Assembly: GCA_023428245.1 (NCBI GenBank) | Contig: JAEYYX010000027.1 | Location: 1 to 62,002 of the forward strand | Direction: 5' to 3' | DNA length: 62,002 bases | DNA from: Pseudomonadota bacterium | Lineage (GTDB): Bacteria > Myxococcota_A > Polyangia > Polyangiales > Polyangiaceae | Shown: positions 15,654 to 25,181 of the stretch, one piece after another | How the letters are laid out: every line of letters starts with the position of its first letter | How positions within the stretch are numbered: the first letter of the stretch is position 1 | The notes under the pieces: model-generated | The model's input: only the letters and a program-made list of their open reading frames with translations | Told to the model about the DNA's origin: nothing | The model's database searches: none | Made by a program: the position numbers and the translations under genes

Positions 15654-18056
15654 TTAGTTCCGGAGTGGCTTCTTGTTCTCGAGCATGAAGCGAATTCGAT
15701 CGAAGGTCTTGGGCTCGCCGGTGAGCGAGACGAAGGCCTCGCGCTCCAGATCGAGCAATTGCGCCGCGGTCTTGGTTGCTCCGCTCGGCGCCTTACCACC
15801 GGTCAGCACGTGCACGACCTTTTGGCCGATGAGCTTGTCGTGAGCGCTGGCGAAACCGCCCCAGACAAACGTCTCGAGACCGAGTGAGAGGTTCGCAGCT
15901 CCGACCTCCCCGATGACCGGGATCGGCTCGTTCGGATCGGGGGGGGTGTAACCGGCCTCCGCGAGGGCAACCGCGTGTTTCTTCGCGTCAGCGATGAGGC
16001 GGCGCTTGTTGAAAGTGACGCCATCGGTGCGGCTCAAGAAGCCGTTTTCCCGCGCTTCGAAGGCCGAGCCGGAGACCTTCCCCATCATGACCGACTCGAA
16101 GCCGCGGCGCACGAAGGGATAGGGATCCTGGCCCGGGAGCTCTGAGGCCCACTCAGCCGCGCGGCGCGCGATCTCCTTGAGACCGCCGCCCGCCGGGAGC
16201 ACACCGACGCCCGCCTCGACCAAGCCGAGGAACAAATCCGCGCCGGCCTGAACGTGGGCCGAGTGGAGACAGAGCTCGGTTCCGCCGCCGAGGGTTTGGC
16301 CGATGGGCGCGGCGACGACCGGAAGCGGACCGTGCCGGAGCCGCATGAAAGCGTTTTGGAGCTCGAAGACGGCCTTCTCGATTGCGTCGAAGTTCTTCTG
16401 CGCAATGAGCCCGGCGATATAGAAGAGGTTTGCGCCGCGGCAGAAGTGGTCCGCTTGATTGCCGACCACGAGCCCACGGAAGCCCTTGTTGGCAAGGAGG
16501 TCCGGGGCCTCGCCAATCATGCGCACGACTCCGTCGTCGAGCACGTTGGCCTTCGAGCGGAACTCCACGCAGCCGATTCCGTCGCCGATGTCCCAAAGGC
16601 GCGCCGTCGGATTCTCCGCAATGAGCGCGGAAGGTGGCAGTTGGCTGAGTTCAACGATCCCTTCCGGACGCCGCACGGGCCGATAGCCCGCCTTCGGAAT
16701 GAAAACGGCGTCTTCTTCAGGGCGGTAGAAGGTGGTCGTGACGTCTTTCAGAGCAGGCGCGACAGGGAGACCCATCGCTTCGACCTTCTCACGCACCCAT
16801 GCAGGTCCGGCCGCATCGAGCAGCTCGATCGGACCGAGCTGCCAACCGTAACCCCAGCGCATCGCCTCGTCGATCTCCTGCGGCGTGTCACAGATCTGAC
16901 CGATCAGGGCGGCGCTGTAGTTCATGAGCGGAATGACAACGGCGCGCAGGAAGTCTCCACCCTTGCCCGGCGTCTCGAGGATCTTGCGCACCTTTTGGCG
17001 CAGCTCGAGTCCACCCTTCATCAAGTTAAACTCAGGGAAATTCGGCTCGATGCGCGGGCGGTATTCGAGCGTCTGGAGATCGAGGGAGAGGATCTCACTC
17101 TTGCCCCCCGCGCCCTTGCTCTTCTTATAGAAACCAGCGCCCGTCTTGTCACCGAGGCGCTTGTCGCTCACGAGCTTCTGGATCGTGTCCGGCACGCGGA
17201 GGCGCTCGTAGAGAGGATCGTAGTTCGGCGCCGAGGGATCTGCGGACAGGGTTCGCTCAAGGTTCTGCACGACGTGCGCGAGCACATCGATGCCGACCAG
17301 GTCACCAAGCCGGAAGCTGCCCGTTTTCGGTCTTCCGAGCAGTGGACCATTCAGGAAGTCGACCTCTTCGACCGTCAGGCCAGCTTCTCGAGCGGCCGTA
17401 AAGGTCAGGAGCATCTCGACGATGCCGATGCGGTTTCCGACGAAGTTCGGGGTGTCCTTGCAGGGGACGATGCCCTTGCCGAGGCGGCGCTCACAGAATT
17501 CAGAGGCCTCGGCTACGATCTCGGGCCGGGTGAACTCAGAGGGGATGACCTCGAGCAGATACATCCAACGCGGGGGATTGAAAAAATGGAGTCCGAGCAG
17601 GCGACCACGAGCTTCTTCGGGGAGCTCCTTCGCAATGCTCGCGATCGGGATGCCCGAGGTGTTCGTGGCGAGGATACAGTCGGGGCGGCTCGCCTTCGCC
17701 AGGCGCGCGAAGAGGGCCGCCTTCACGTCGAGCCGCTCGACGACAGCTTCGATGATCAAGTCGCTCTCGGCGGCGACCTTCTCGAGATCGTCTTCGATGT
17801 TCCCGGGGGTGATTCGACCGAGCACGCTCGCGCTCATCAGAGCCGGGGGCTTGCTCTTCGGGAGCGCCTTGAGCGCGCCGAGGGCGAGCGCGTTGCGCTG
17901 CGCCTTTTTCGCCTCCGCCGGAACCCCACTCGGAACGATATCGAGAAGGAAGGTCCGACAGCCGGCGGCGGCGAGATGGGCAGCAATTCCGGCGCCCATT
18001 GTCCCAGCACCCAGAACCGTCGCAGTGACTTGATGAGATGGTTTTCGGAGAGTCAC
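15654..18056 (-). CDS. fadN: 3-hydroxyacyl-CoA dehydrogenase / enoyl-CoA hydratase fusion (FadN-like)
   Basis: The 800-residue protein has the domain order of FadN: an N-terminal NAD-binding domain (GAGTMGAGIAAHLAAAG at residues ~16-32), then the 3-hydroxyacyl-CoA dehydrogenase C-terminal domains (NTSGIPIASIA, LHFFNPPRWMYLLEVI, FVGNRIG), and last a crotonase-like domain with GTELCLHSAHVQAGA and AGGGLKEIA. This order is the reverse of E. coli FadB, so the Bacillus-type name fits better. The start is a GTG with no good ribosome-binding site. It forms an operon with fadA. The crotonase part may be an active enoyl-CoA hydratase, which I cannot confirm from motifs alone. Confidence 0.92.
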   Translation of the reverse strand: MTLRKPSHQVTATVLGAGTMGAGIAAHLAAAGCRTFLLDIVPSGVPAEAKKAQRNALALGALKALPKSKPPALMSASVLGRITPGNIEDDLEKVAAESDLIIEAVVERLDVKAALFARLAKASRPDCILATNTSGIPIASIAKELPEEARGRLLGLHFFNPPRWMYLLEVIPSEFTRPEIVAEASEFCERRLGKGIVPCKDTPNFVGNRIGIVEMLLTFTAAREAGLTVEEVDFLNGPLLGRPKTGSFRLGDLVGIDVLAHVVQNLERTLSADPSAPNYDPLYERLRVPDTIQKLVSDKRLGDKTGAGFYKKSKGAGGKSEILSLDLQTLEYRPRIEPNFPEFNLMKGGLELRQKVRKILETPGKGGDFLRAVVIPLMNYSAALIGQICDTPQEIDEAMRWGYGWQLGPIELLDAAGPAWVREKVEAMGLPVAPALKDVTTTFYRPEEDAVFIPKAGYRPVRRPEGIVELSQLPPSALIAENPTARLWDIGDGIGCVEFRSKANVLDDGVVRMIGEAPDLLANKGFRGLVVGNQADHFCRGANLFYIAGLIAQKNFDAIEKAVFELQNAFMRLRHGPLPVVAAPIGQTLGGGTELCLHSAHVQAGADLFLGLVEAGVGVLPAGGGLKEIARRAAEWASELPGQDPYPFVRRGFESVMMGKVSGSAFEARENGFLSRTDGVTFNKRRLIADAKKHAVALAEAGYTPPDPNEPIPVIGEVGAANLSLGLETFVWGGFASAHDKLIGQKVVHVLTGGKAPSGATKTAAQLLDLEREAFVSLTGEPKTFDRIRFMLENKKPLRN

Positions 18057-18175
18057 CCTAGATAGATAACAGCCGAGAAGGCCACGCGGGAGGGCTCCCT
18101 TCCAAAAAGAAACACAAAGTTACGCCATGCAGCAAAACAGCCGCCCGTTTGCATCCAGCTCCGCTGACTGGATGA

Positions 18176-18451
18176 TTATGAGGATGTGGGTGAGGAGCCG
18201 GAGCTCGGTGCGGATGTAGTTGTCGATGAACTGTTGCTGGACGAGCTGTCGGACGACGAGCCAGGCTTCGTGCTCGAGTAGAGATCGGAGTACCAGCCTC
18301 CGCCCTTCAAGATGAACCCGCCACTCCTCGAAATCTGACGCTGGGCCGCGGCAGCCTGACACTTCGGGCAGTCGGCGAGCGGAGCGTCACTGATCGACTG
18401 TTGAGCTTCCCATTCATGGCCGCAAGCTTTGCAGATGTATTCGTAGGTCAT
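18176..18451 (-). CDS. FmdB-family zinc ribbon protein
   Basis: The 91-residue product begins MTYEYICKACGHEWEAQQ, the standard FmdB/CxxC_CxxC_SSSS start, with two zinc knuckles CKACG and CPKCQ. The middle has FILKGGGWYSDLY, also typical, and the tail is almost all Ser/Thr/Pro/Gly. Family members are small putative regulatory or nucleic-acid-associated proteins with no firm function. It is transcribed alone, divergent from smc. Confidence 0.9.
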   Translation of the reverse strand: MTYEYICKACGHEWEAQQSISDAPLADCPKCQAAAAQRQISRSGGFILKGGGWYSDLYSSTKPGSSSDSSSSNSSSTTTSAPSSGSSPTSS

Positions 18452-18875
18452 GGCTGTCAGGGGGGTTCTGGGGACCCGCGGCTCGATGAGCGCGGACCTC
18501 GCTTCACTCCGGGAGATGCGTCGCGCGCTTCCGCTTGTCAACTTTGCACCTACGGACCACATGAGCGCACATTCGAAAAGAGAAGTAAAATCCAGACCTT
18601 GTCACCCATCTTGCATTTCATGCTTGTAGGATTGGCCCGAGCCGGCGTATGACTCGGAAGTGAATCACGTGACCATACATGACGTTTGGTGACGTTATTT
18701 GCTTTGTAGGTTCCTGACTTTCTCCAAGGCCGCTTTTGTGGTTGGCTTTTTCCCGCGGTTGTCGAACGACAGCTCTCGGGGAATGGGCTCGGCCCGGTGA
18801 ACTTTCACTCCTCCTCCCAACGAGTGGGGAGACGCGAAGTCCAGGACGTGAGAAAGTGAAGAGGAGGGGTTCTAG
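18452..18875. other. 424-bp divergent intergenic region (fmdB-like / smc)
   Basis: The region should hold the promoters of both flanking genes. I see a 7-bp direct repeat TGACGTT at 18680-18686 and 18690-18696, exactly one helical turn apart, followed by an AT-rich stretch (TTATTTGCTTTGTAGG) in the smc direction. No convincing sigma-70 pair stands out. GAGGAGGGG 5-13 nt before the smc ATG is a strong ribosome-binding site. No gene is apparent. Confidence 0.5.
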
Positions 18876-21800
18876 ATGCACATCAAGAAGCTCGAGATTG
18901 CTGGATTCAAGTCTTTCGTCGAAAAGACCGTGATTCATTTCGACCACGACGTCATCGGCATCGTGGGTCCGAACGGCTGCGGTAAGTCCAACATCGTCGA
19001 CGCCATCCGTTGGTGCATGGGTGAGCAGAGCGCGAAGCACCTGCGCGGGCGGGCCATGGAAGATGTCATCTTCAACGGCTCCGACTCTCGCGCGGCCGCT
19101 GGCCTCGCCGAGGTCACGCTGACCTTCGATAACACCGATCCCCACTACGCGGCGACCCTCCCCCTCGAGTACCAAGGTTACCCGGAGATCGCCGTCACAA
19201 GGCGGCTCTTCCGCGACGGCACCAGCGAGTACCTCGTCAACAAGACCCAGGTCCGCCTCAGAGACATCACCGAGCTCTTCCTCGGAACCGGCGTCGGCAC
19301 CAAAGCCTATTCCATCGTCGAGCAGGGCCGCATCGGTCAGATCGTCTCGGCGCGTCCGGAAGACCGGCGCCTATTTATCGAAGAGGCCGCCGGCATCACG
19401 AAGTACAAACAGCGCCGCAAACAGGCCGAGCGCAAGATGGAACAGACGCGGCAAAACCTCGCTCGCGTCTCCGACATCATCCGCGAGATCGAGCGCACCA
19501 GCTCGAGTCTCCAACGCCAGGTCCAGAAGGCCGAGCGCTACCGCGCTTATCGAACTGAGCTCGAAGATCTCGTTCTCCACGACGCCTCGCACCAGTGGCT
19601 CGAGCACACGGTGATGGGCCGGGTGCACGCGGATCAGTTCATCGATGCCGGGCAGAAGCTCGAAGCTCTCCGGGCACAGATGGAGGATTCGGAAGAGTCT
19701 CTGCGCGCCGCGAGGAGTCAGGCTGCCGAGATCGAGGAGCGCACCGAAATCGCCTCGAAGGCTGCGTTCGCCGCCGACAACGAGGTCAGCTCCCTCGCCG
19801 CGGAGATCGAGCGCACCCGCGACCGCATCGCACACCTCGACGAGCGTCTGGCGGCGGCCGAGCGGGGTCAAGCAGAAGCCCGCGCCCAGGCCGAGAGTCT
19901 CGACCAAGAGCGCGACGAGCTCGAGGCCCGCCTCGCCTCTCTGGAGAACGACGAAGAATCGCGGCGCGAAGAGAGCGAAAACGAAGATCTCGCCCTCGAA
20001 CACCTGCGGGCCGAAGAAAATCACGTGCAGGCGGAGGTCGATGAGCTGCGCCAGAACGCGAGCGCGGCCCAGGCGGAAGCCGCCGGTCTCGAGGCTCGCC
20101 TCGACGGCGTCATCGTGCGCCGTGCGGACGCGGAACGCCGCGTCGAGCAGATCGAGTCCGAGCGCGAGAACATCGTGAGCGAAATCGAGATCCTGCGCGT
20201 CAAGTGCGCGACCCTCGAGCAGAGCGCGGCTGAGGCTCTTGCTGGCAAGGAGATGACCCAGGCCGAGCGCGCTGAGCTCGAGGCCGAGCTGAACAGTCTG
20301 CGCACCACGCGCCGCGAGCTCGAGCGTGATGTCGACGGCTCGAAGAGCGAGGTGAACTTCAAGAAAAACCGCCTCAAGGTTCTCCAAGATTTGCATCGGC
20401 GCCTCGAAGGTGTCGGCCAGGGCGCCCGCGCTCTCATCGGCAGTGGTGATCCGGCGATCTTGGGTCTTGTCGCCGATCGCATCGAAGCCCCCGCCGAGCT
20501 CACGATCGCCTTCGCGAGCTGGCTCGGAGAACGACTTCAGTATGTGGTCGTGGAGAGCCCAGAAGAGGGCCTGCGCCTGCTCGATGATCTGAAAAAGAGT
20601 GGCCGCGGCCGCGGGCACGTCATCCCGAAGAGCCCGCCGTTCGTGGCCGGGGCCCGCGCCGTCGAGAGGCGTCCTGGGATCCTCGGACCGCTCCGGGACT
20701 CATTGCGCTACGCGCCTGAAGATGCGGGACTCGTCGCGTCGCTCGTGGGCGATGCCATTGTGGCCGAGACGGCTGAGGCCGCCCTTGCCTTCGCTCGAGA
20801 ATTCCCGGGCAGCTCGCTGGTCGCTCTCGACGGGACCGTGATGCGTCCGGAGGGAACAGTGAGCGGCGGAGCTGGCGATGACGTGGCCGCGGCCATGGTC
20901 GAGCAAAAGCGCGAGATGCACGAGCTCACCATCGAGACCACGCGTTTGCAGGCGGAGCTCGACGAGAAGGTGCGCGCCCTGTCAGCGCTCATCTCTCGGG
21001 TCACCGAGCTCGAGACCAGCCTCGAACAAGCCAAGCAGCGCGCTCATGCTGGCGAACTGGCCCATGTCACCATGGAGCGCGATCTCAAGGCGAGCCGCGC
21101 CGATCTGGAGCGCTTGGAGCGTCGGCAGGAGGTCCTGCTGATCGACGCGGCCGAGCTCCGCACCGTTCTCGAAGAGTCAGCGGAGACCGAGCGAGTGTGC
21201 ATGGAACAGCTCGACGGACTCCGGGTCCGGGTCGCCGAAGCCCGCGCACAAGCGGGGGACGCTGAGATGCGTCTCGCGGAGTGGCGCGAGCGAGTCGCGG
21301 GCCAATCAGCCCTCGTCACCGAGCGTAAGGTGCGCCTGGCTCAGGTGAAAGAGCAGACCGAAGCTGTGCGGAAGACCCTCGAGCGGATGATCGGCCAGAA
21401 GGTCGACCTGATGACCCGTTCCGAGCGCCTCGCTCTCGAAGCTGTCGAGGTCGCAAAATCGATCGGAGAGTCCGCGGCCAAGGTACTGCTCGCCCGCGAG
21501 GCTCGCCTCGGTGCTGTCGAGCGCTCCCGCCAGACCCACGAAGAGCTCCAGACTGTTCGCGCTGAACTCGAGACGGTGCGCAGTGCCCTCCAGCAGCGCG
21601 AGGGTGAAATGCGTGAGTCCCGCGTGCTGCACGCCGAGCTGGACGATGCAGCCCGGGAGGCCCAGATGGCCCTGCAGAGGGTCGAGATGAATCTCGAGCA
21701 CATCCTCACCTCGGTCCGCGAGAAGTTCCGCGGCCTGGATCTGCGCAGAGTGGTCGGCGACTACCACAAGCGCCCGGCCCCAGACGCAGACCTCAAAAAG

Positions 21801-22511
21801 CGGATCGAAGAACTCCACCAAGCCATCGATCGCATCGGTCCGGTGAACCTCGACGCAGAGCGCGAGTACCAAGAGGCCGAGACCCGCTACCGCGACCTGA
21901 ACAACCAGAAGGTTGACATCGAGCAGGCCCTTGATGAGCTCGACAAGGCGATCAAACACATGGATCGCGAGAGCAAGACCCGCTTCAAGGAGACCTTCGA
22001 GACCGTGAACGAGCTCTTCAAGAAGACCTTCGTGCGGAACTTCCGCGGCGGTCGTGCGGAGCTCCGCCTCACCGATCCGGACGATCTGCTCGCGAGCGGC
22101 GTCGACATCATGGCGCAGCCTCCGGGCAAGAAGCTAGGCAATATCGAGCTCATGAGCGGCGGTGAGAAGGCGCTGACGGCCGTCAGCCTCATCTTCGCAA
22201 TCTTCCAGCACCGCCCCTCGCCTTTCTGTGTTCTCGATGAGGTCGACGCGCCCCTCGATGAGGCCAATGTGTCTCGTTACAATGAGGCCATCCGCAGCAT
22301 GACCGCGAACTCTCAGTTCATCCTGATCACGCACATCCGTAAGACCATGCAGAGCGTCGACGTTCTCTACGGTGTGACGATGGGTGAGCCGGGCGTATCG
22401 CGTCTCGTGAGCGTGAAGGTCAACGACGGCGCCACCAGCCGAAGCGAAGCTCTCCAAGCGTCGCGCGGTGACGTCATCGGTGCCGACGGCGCTGGAGCTC
22501 AGGTCGCCTAA
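18876..22511 (+). CDS. smc: Chromosome segregation SMC ATPase
   Basis: SMC dimers with kleisin ScpA and ScpB condense and segregate the chromosome by loop extrusion. The 1,211-residue length is right for bacterial Smc. The N-terminal head has Walker A GPNGCGKSN (Lys37) and the Q-loop region IRWCMGEQSAKHLRG. Long coiled coils rich in Glu/Arg/Leu flank a hinge at about 500-660 (ALIGSGDPAILGLVADRI, GTVMRPEGTVSGGA). The C-terminal head holds the ABC signature LMSGGEKAL (~1093) and Walker B FCVLDEVDAPLDE (~1119). No scpA or scpB lies next to it. A strong GAGGAGG ribosome-binding site precedes the ATG. Confidence 0.98.
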   Translation: MHIKKLEIAGFKSFVEKTVIHFDHDVIGIVGPNGCGKSNIVDAIRWCMGEQSAKHLRGRAMEDVIFNGSDSRAAAGLAEVTLTFDNTDPHYAATLPLEYQGYPEIAVTRRLFRDGTSEYLVNKTQVRLRDITELFLGTGVGTKAYSIVEQGRIGQIVSARPEDRRLFIEEAAGITKYKQRRKQAERKMEQTRQNLARVSDIIREIERTSSSLQRQVQKAERYRAYRTELEDLVLHDASHQWLEHTVMGRVHADQFIDAGQKLEALRAQMEDSEESLRAARSQAAEIEERTEIASKAAFAADNEVSSLAAEIERTRDRIAHLDERLAAAERGQAEARAQAESLDQERDELEARLASLENDEESRREESENEDLALEHLRAEENHVQAEVDELRQNASAAQAEAAGLEARLDGVIVRRADAERRVEQIESERENIVSEIEILRVKCATLEQSAAEALAGKEMTQAERAELEAELNSLRTTRRELERDVDGSKSEVNFKKNRLKVLQDLHRRLEGVGQGARALIGSGDPAILGLVADRIEAPAELTIAFASWLGERLQYVVVESPEEGLRLLDDLKKSGRGRGHVIPKSPPFVAGARAVERRPGILGPLRDSLRYAPEDAGLVASLVGDAIVAETAEAALAFAREFPGSSLVALDGTVMRPEGTVSGGAGDDVAAAMVEQKREMHELTIETTRLQAELDEKVRALSALISRVTELETSLEQAKQRAHAGELAHVTMERDLKASRADLERLERRQEVLLIDAAELRTVLEESAETERVCMEQLDGLRVRVAEARAQAGDAEMRLAEWRERVAGQSALVTERKVRLAQVKEQTEAVRKTLERMIGQKVDLMTRSERLALEAVEVAKSIGESAAKVLLAREARLGAVERSRQTHEELQTVRAELETVRSALQQREGEMRESRVLHAELDDAAREAQMALQRVEMNLEHILTSVREKFRGLDLRRVVGDYHKRPAPDADLKKRIEELHQAIDRIGPVNLDAEREYQEAETRYRDLNNQKVDIEQALDELDKAIKHMDRESKTRFKETFETVNELFKKTFVRNFRGGRAELRLTDPDDLLASGVDIMAQPPGKKLGNIELMSGGEKALTAVSLIFAIFQHRPSPFCVLDEVDAPLDEANVSRYNEAIRSMTANSQFILITHIRKTMQSVDVLYGVTMGEPGVSRLVSVKVNDGATSRSEALQASRGDVIGADGAGAQVA

Positions 22512-22528
22512 AGTCTTCGAACTGGTTC

Positions 22529-22553
22529 GGGCTCCTCAAGTTGCCTGGAGCCC
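22529..22553 (+). terminator. Possible intrinsic terminator after smc
   Basis: The 7-bp inverted repeat GGGCTCC/GGAGCCC with an 11-nt loop starts 17 nt after the smc stop and is followed by TTCAGCCTTCCCT. The stem is good, the T tract is poor. Confidence 0.55.
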
Positions 22554-22674
22554 TTCAGCCTTCCCTCCCGTGGGTTTGCGCGGCTCGAGGGGTCGTTTTT
22601 TGGAGCCACGACCTCGATCGAGGTGTCAGCGGTGTCGCTTCGAAGCAACACTCGCCCAATGAGTCGGGGCCAGG

Positions 22675-23544
22675 TCAGTAGCCGTGCGCGCCGCCGAGAC
22701 CGAGAGCTGAGCAGGCCCGAGCGACCTCGGCGGCCGGCGCATCGAACTCCAAAGCAGCCCAAGACCCGCTCAGAAGCACCTCATCGGTAGGATCTGTGTC
22801 CTGCTCGCGACCGCAGCGCACAAGGCTTGCGTCCCAGGTGCGTGAGGCCCCGTCCGCCCAGCCCTTCCCCGGATCTTCCCCGACGCGGCCCAGGCTATCT
22901 TGGATCTCGTCGCCGCAGGAGACCACGATGGCGTCATTGCCGTTGAACGAGGAGCTTCCGAGACTGAGCGCGCAGAGCGGGTCTTGCGTCGTTTGAGTGG
23001 TGCAGAGGCGTATGCCCTCGCCCGCGGGGAGCGTCTCGAGAGCGTGGGTTCGGTAGGGTTTTGTGTTGCCGTTTGAGTAGACCCGTACCGCACAGCTGTC
23101 CGTCGGCTCCACGGCGCGACCGAGGTTATAGATCTCCAGGCGCTTCTGGCTCGTGGTCGACTCCTCGTAGCGGACGAGCATGAGCTCGAGGGCGGCGGGC
23201 GGGTCACTCGGAAGCTGCTCGCCCGTCTGACCGCCGCTCGCGTGGGAATCGTTGGATCCAGCGCCCGCCGCCGAATTCGATCCCGCTGAGTCTGTTCCAG
23301 CGCCCCCAGAGCCGCCCGGGCTCCCTTTTCCGGCCTCGGACGCCTGATCCGAGTTCGGCTCGAGCCAAGGATTCGGCCCGGAGCCGCCCGTTGCTTCGGG
23401 AGTCGAGGGCTTGGGCCAGAGGGTTTGGTCACTGCTCGGTTCGTCCGAGGGGGACTCGGAGGACGGAGGAAGCAGCTGGTCAGAGGTGCTCTGACCACAG
23501 GCAGCGGACAGGAGGAGCGCGAAAGAACCGATCCAGTTTTTCAT
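22675..23544 (-). CDS. Secreted lipoprotein with Ser/Gly linker and lamin-tail-like domain
   Basis: The 289-residue product has a lipoprotein signal (lipobox LLSAAC, Cys16) and a ~100-residue Ser/Gly/Pro/Asp linker. The C-terminal ~170 residues contain KRLEIYNLGRAVEPTDSCAV, FNGNDAIVVSC and CGREQDT. The pattern of an 'E.yN.g', a middle 'f.Gndaivl' and a final 'W..' resembles the lamin-tail domain (LTD) of bacterial secreted proteins, an Ig-like beta-sandwich. This assignment rests on motif memory. It is divergent from the CheA-like gene and may share its promoter region. Confidence 0.8.
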   Translation of the reverse strand: MKNWIGSFALLLSAACGQSTSDQLLPPSSESPSDEPSSDQTLWPKPSTPEATGGSGPNPWLEPNSDQASEAGKGSPGGSGGAGTDSAGSNSAAGAGSNDSHASGGQTGEQLPSDPPAALELMLVRYEESTTSQKRLEIYNLGRAVEPTDSCAVRVYSNGNTKPYRTHALETLPAGEGIRLCTTQTTQDPLCALSLGSSSFNGNDAIVVSCGDEIQDSLGRVGEDPGKGWADGASRTWDASLVRCGREQDTDPTDEVLLSGSWAALEFDAPAAEVARACSALGLGGAHGY

Positions 23545-23591
23545 GGCCGGGGTTCGGACAAGGGAGCGCGGCGTTTCGCGTCCGTAGCGAA

Positions 23592-25124
23592 ATGTTCGAG
23601 CTTTCTCCTCAAGGTTCGGGGGATGGAGCCGTGATCGGTCAGAGGCTGTTGGGTTTGTTCATGGTAGCGGGAGGTTCTTCGTCCTTCTCCGTGCGTCTCG
23701 GGGTTTTGCTCGGAAGCACGGTGCTCGTCACAATCGTGGCGCCGCGCTTGGTCGCGGACCCGATTCAAGGGAAAGTCTGGGGTCTCGCGCTTGTGGGTGT
23801 GGGGCTCGGGGCGAGCGCCCTCGTGAGCCTGATTAGGGAGCGCCGCCGCCCGCTGGACGATGAGACCCGGGAGCTTCCAGCGCTGTCTTCCGACAAAGAG
23901 GCCCCTGCACCTTCCTTGGAAGCCTCTTCTCGGGCTCCCTTGTCCTTGGTGGCCCGGGAACCCCAAGGAAGCGCAGAAGAGCCGGCCGCGGGCGATGAGA
24001 GCGCGGAGCTTTCGCCCGAGAGCCGTCCCAGCGGGACTCAGCTCCGCGGCCCCCTGGAGCTCGATCTGGTTCGGGCTTATCGGGCAAGCGCCCGCGACCG
24101 GACCGGCTTCCTCGAGTTCTGCAGAGAGACCGGCGCTCGGGTGCGCGAGATGCTCGCGGGCGATCTCTCCGAGCTGCGTCTGCGCGCCGCGCTCCGGACC
24201 ATCACGGCGCGCGCCTCTCTCTATGAGCTTTTTGGACTCGCGGACCTGGCGAATCGTCTCGAAGAGAGCGCTGTCGAGGGACGCGGGCTTCCAACCGGTC
24301 AAGAGCTCGAAGAGCTCGCGGACTACTTCGGTCAGTTTTGGGGGAAGCTCAGGGTGGCCCTCGATGAGGCCCGAGACGACACTGTCGAGGTCGACTTCGT
24401 GGTGCTTGACGCGCTGCTCGACCGGCTCCGCTCTGGAGAAGACGTGGCGCAGATCACAGATGAGCTCGCGGCGCTCCGCAATGAGCCCGTGGAGGGGCGT
24501 TTTCGGCTTCTTCACCGAAACATCGAGGGCTTAGCAAAGCGCTACGGGCGCTCGGAGCTGAACATTGAGCTCGTGGCAGGCGACGTGCGCGTTGCTCGGG
24601 AGCGTTTCTCAGGGATCTGGGGAGCGCTCGTCCACGCTATCGAAAATGCTCTCGAACACGGCATCGAATCGTCAGAAGAGCGGATCGCCCAAGGCAAGCC
24701 CAGCGCCGGGAAGCTGAGCATCAGGGCCCGCGTCGAGACGAACGCCTGCATCCTCGAGATCGCTGACGACGGCCGCGGCGTTGATTGGAAAAAGGTTACG
24801 GAGCGGGCGCGCGTCGAGCGTATGCCCCATGTGACCCGTGAAGATCTCGTGGAGGTCTTGTTTGCTCCCGGATTTTCGACGCGCTCGCGCGCGCTTCCGG
24901 GAGCCGGGCACGGCTTTGGTTTGCTCGCCTTACGCCAAGCTTGCCAGGAGCTTCACGGGACCGTTCTTTTTATATCAAATCCCGGGCGCGGCACCACTGT
25001 TCGCATCTCGATCCCGATGCGAGGCGGAGAGATCCCCTATGTGCTCTCCGTGGCGCCAGGACCGAGCTCCCTCCGGCACCCGAGCGTCACGCGCCTCGAG
25101 CCGAAGCGCGTGCTCGTGACCTGA
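23592..25124 (+). CDS. CheA-like histidine kinase protein with degenerate Hpt domain
   Basis: Two short hydrophobic stretches begin the protein (GVLLGSTVLVTIVAP and VWGLALVGVGLGASALV), followed by an acidic Ser/Pro/Glu linker. An Hpt-like helical bundle follows at ~165-260, but where CheA has HxxKG it reads RTITARAS (Arg202). The ATPase domain is CheA-type and looks intact: ENALEHGIESSEERIAQGKP, DDGRGVD (Asp392), GFSTRS and GAGHGFGL. No CheW-like domain follows. The start is uncertain (ATG 23592 or a later GTG/ATG). It could be an ATPase that phosphorylates a separate Hpt protein or a non-kinase regulator. No chemotaxis genes are nearby. Confidence 0.85.
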   Translation: MFELSPQGSGDGAVIGQRLLGLFMVAGGSSSFSVRLGVLLGSTVLVTIVAPRLVADPIQGKVWGLALVGVGLGASALVSLIRERRRPLDDETRELPALSSDKEAPAPSLEASSRAPLSLVAREPQGSAEEPAAGDESAELSPESRPSGTQLRGPLELDLVRAYRASARDRTGFLEFCRETGARVREMLAGDLSELRLRAALRTITARASLYELFGLADLANRLEESAVEGRGLPTGQELEELADYFGQFWGKLRVALDEARDDTVEVDFVVLDALLDRLRSGEDVAQITDELAALRNEPVEGRFRLLHRNIEGLAKRYGRSELNIELVAGDVRVARERFSGIWGALVHAIENALEHGIESSEERIAQGKPSAGKLSIRARVETNACILEIADDGRGVDWKKVTERARVERMPHVTREDLVEVLFAPGFSTRSRALPGAGHGFGLLALRQACQELHGTVLFISNPGRGTTVRISIPMRGGEIPYVLSVAPGPSSLRHPSVTRLEPKRVLVT

Positions 25125-25181
25125 GACCCACAAAAGCTCCGAGCCCCACAAGCGTCGAGTGGAACCTGAGCCAGCCAGTGC

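Noticed and set aside
16254..18065. A 603-codon plus-strand open frame opposite the FadN-like gene
   Set aside because: It is antisense to a clear full-length enzyme, has no recognisable domain and is rich in Arg/Glu/Asp as expected for the reverse of a GC-rich coding frame.
18802..18873. CTTTCACTCCTCCTCCC followed 43 nt later by GAAAGTGAAGAGGAGGG before smc
   Set aside because: The second is the complement of the first read in the same direction, so it cannot form an antiparallel hairpin; the purine-rich copy is simply the smc ribosome-binding region.
19371..20618. A 415-codon minus-strand open frame opposite smc
   Set aside because: Leu/Ala/Glu-rich antisense of the SMC coiled coil; no start signal or domain.
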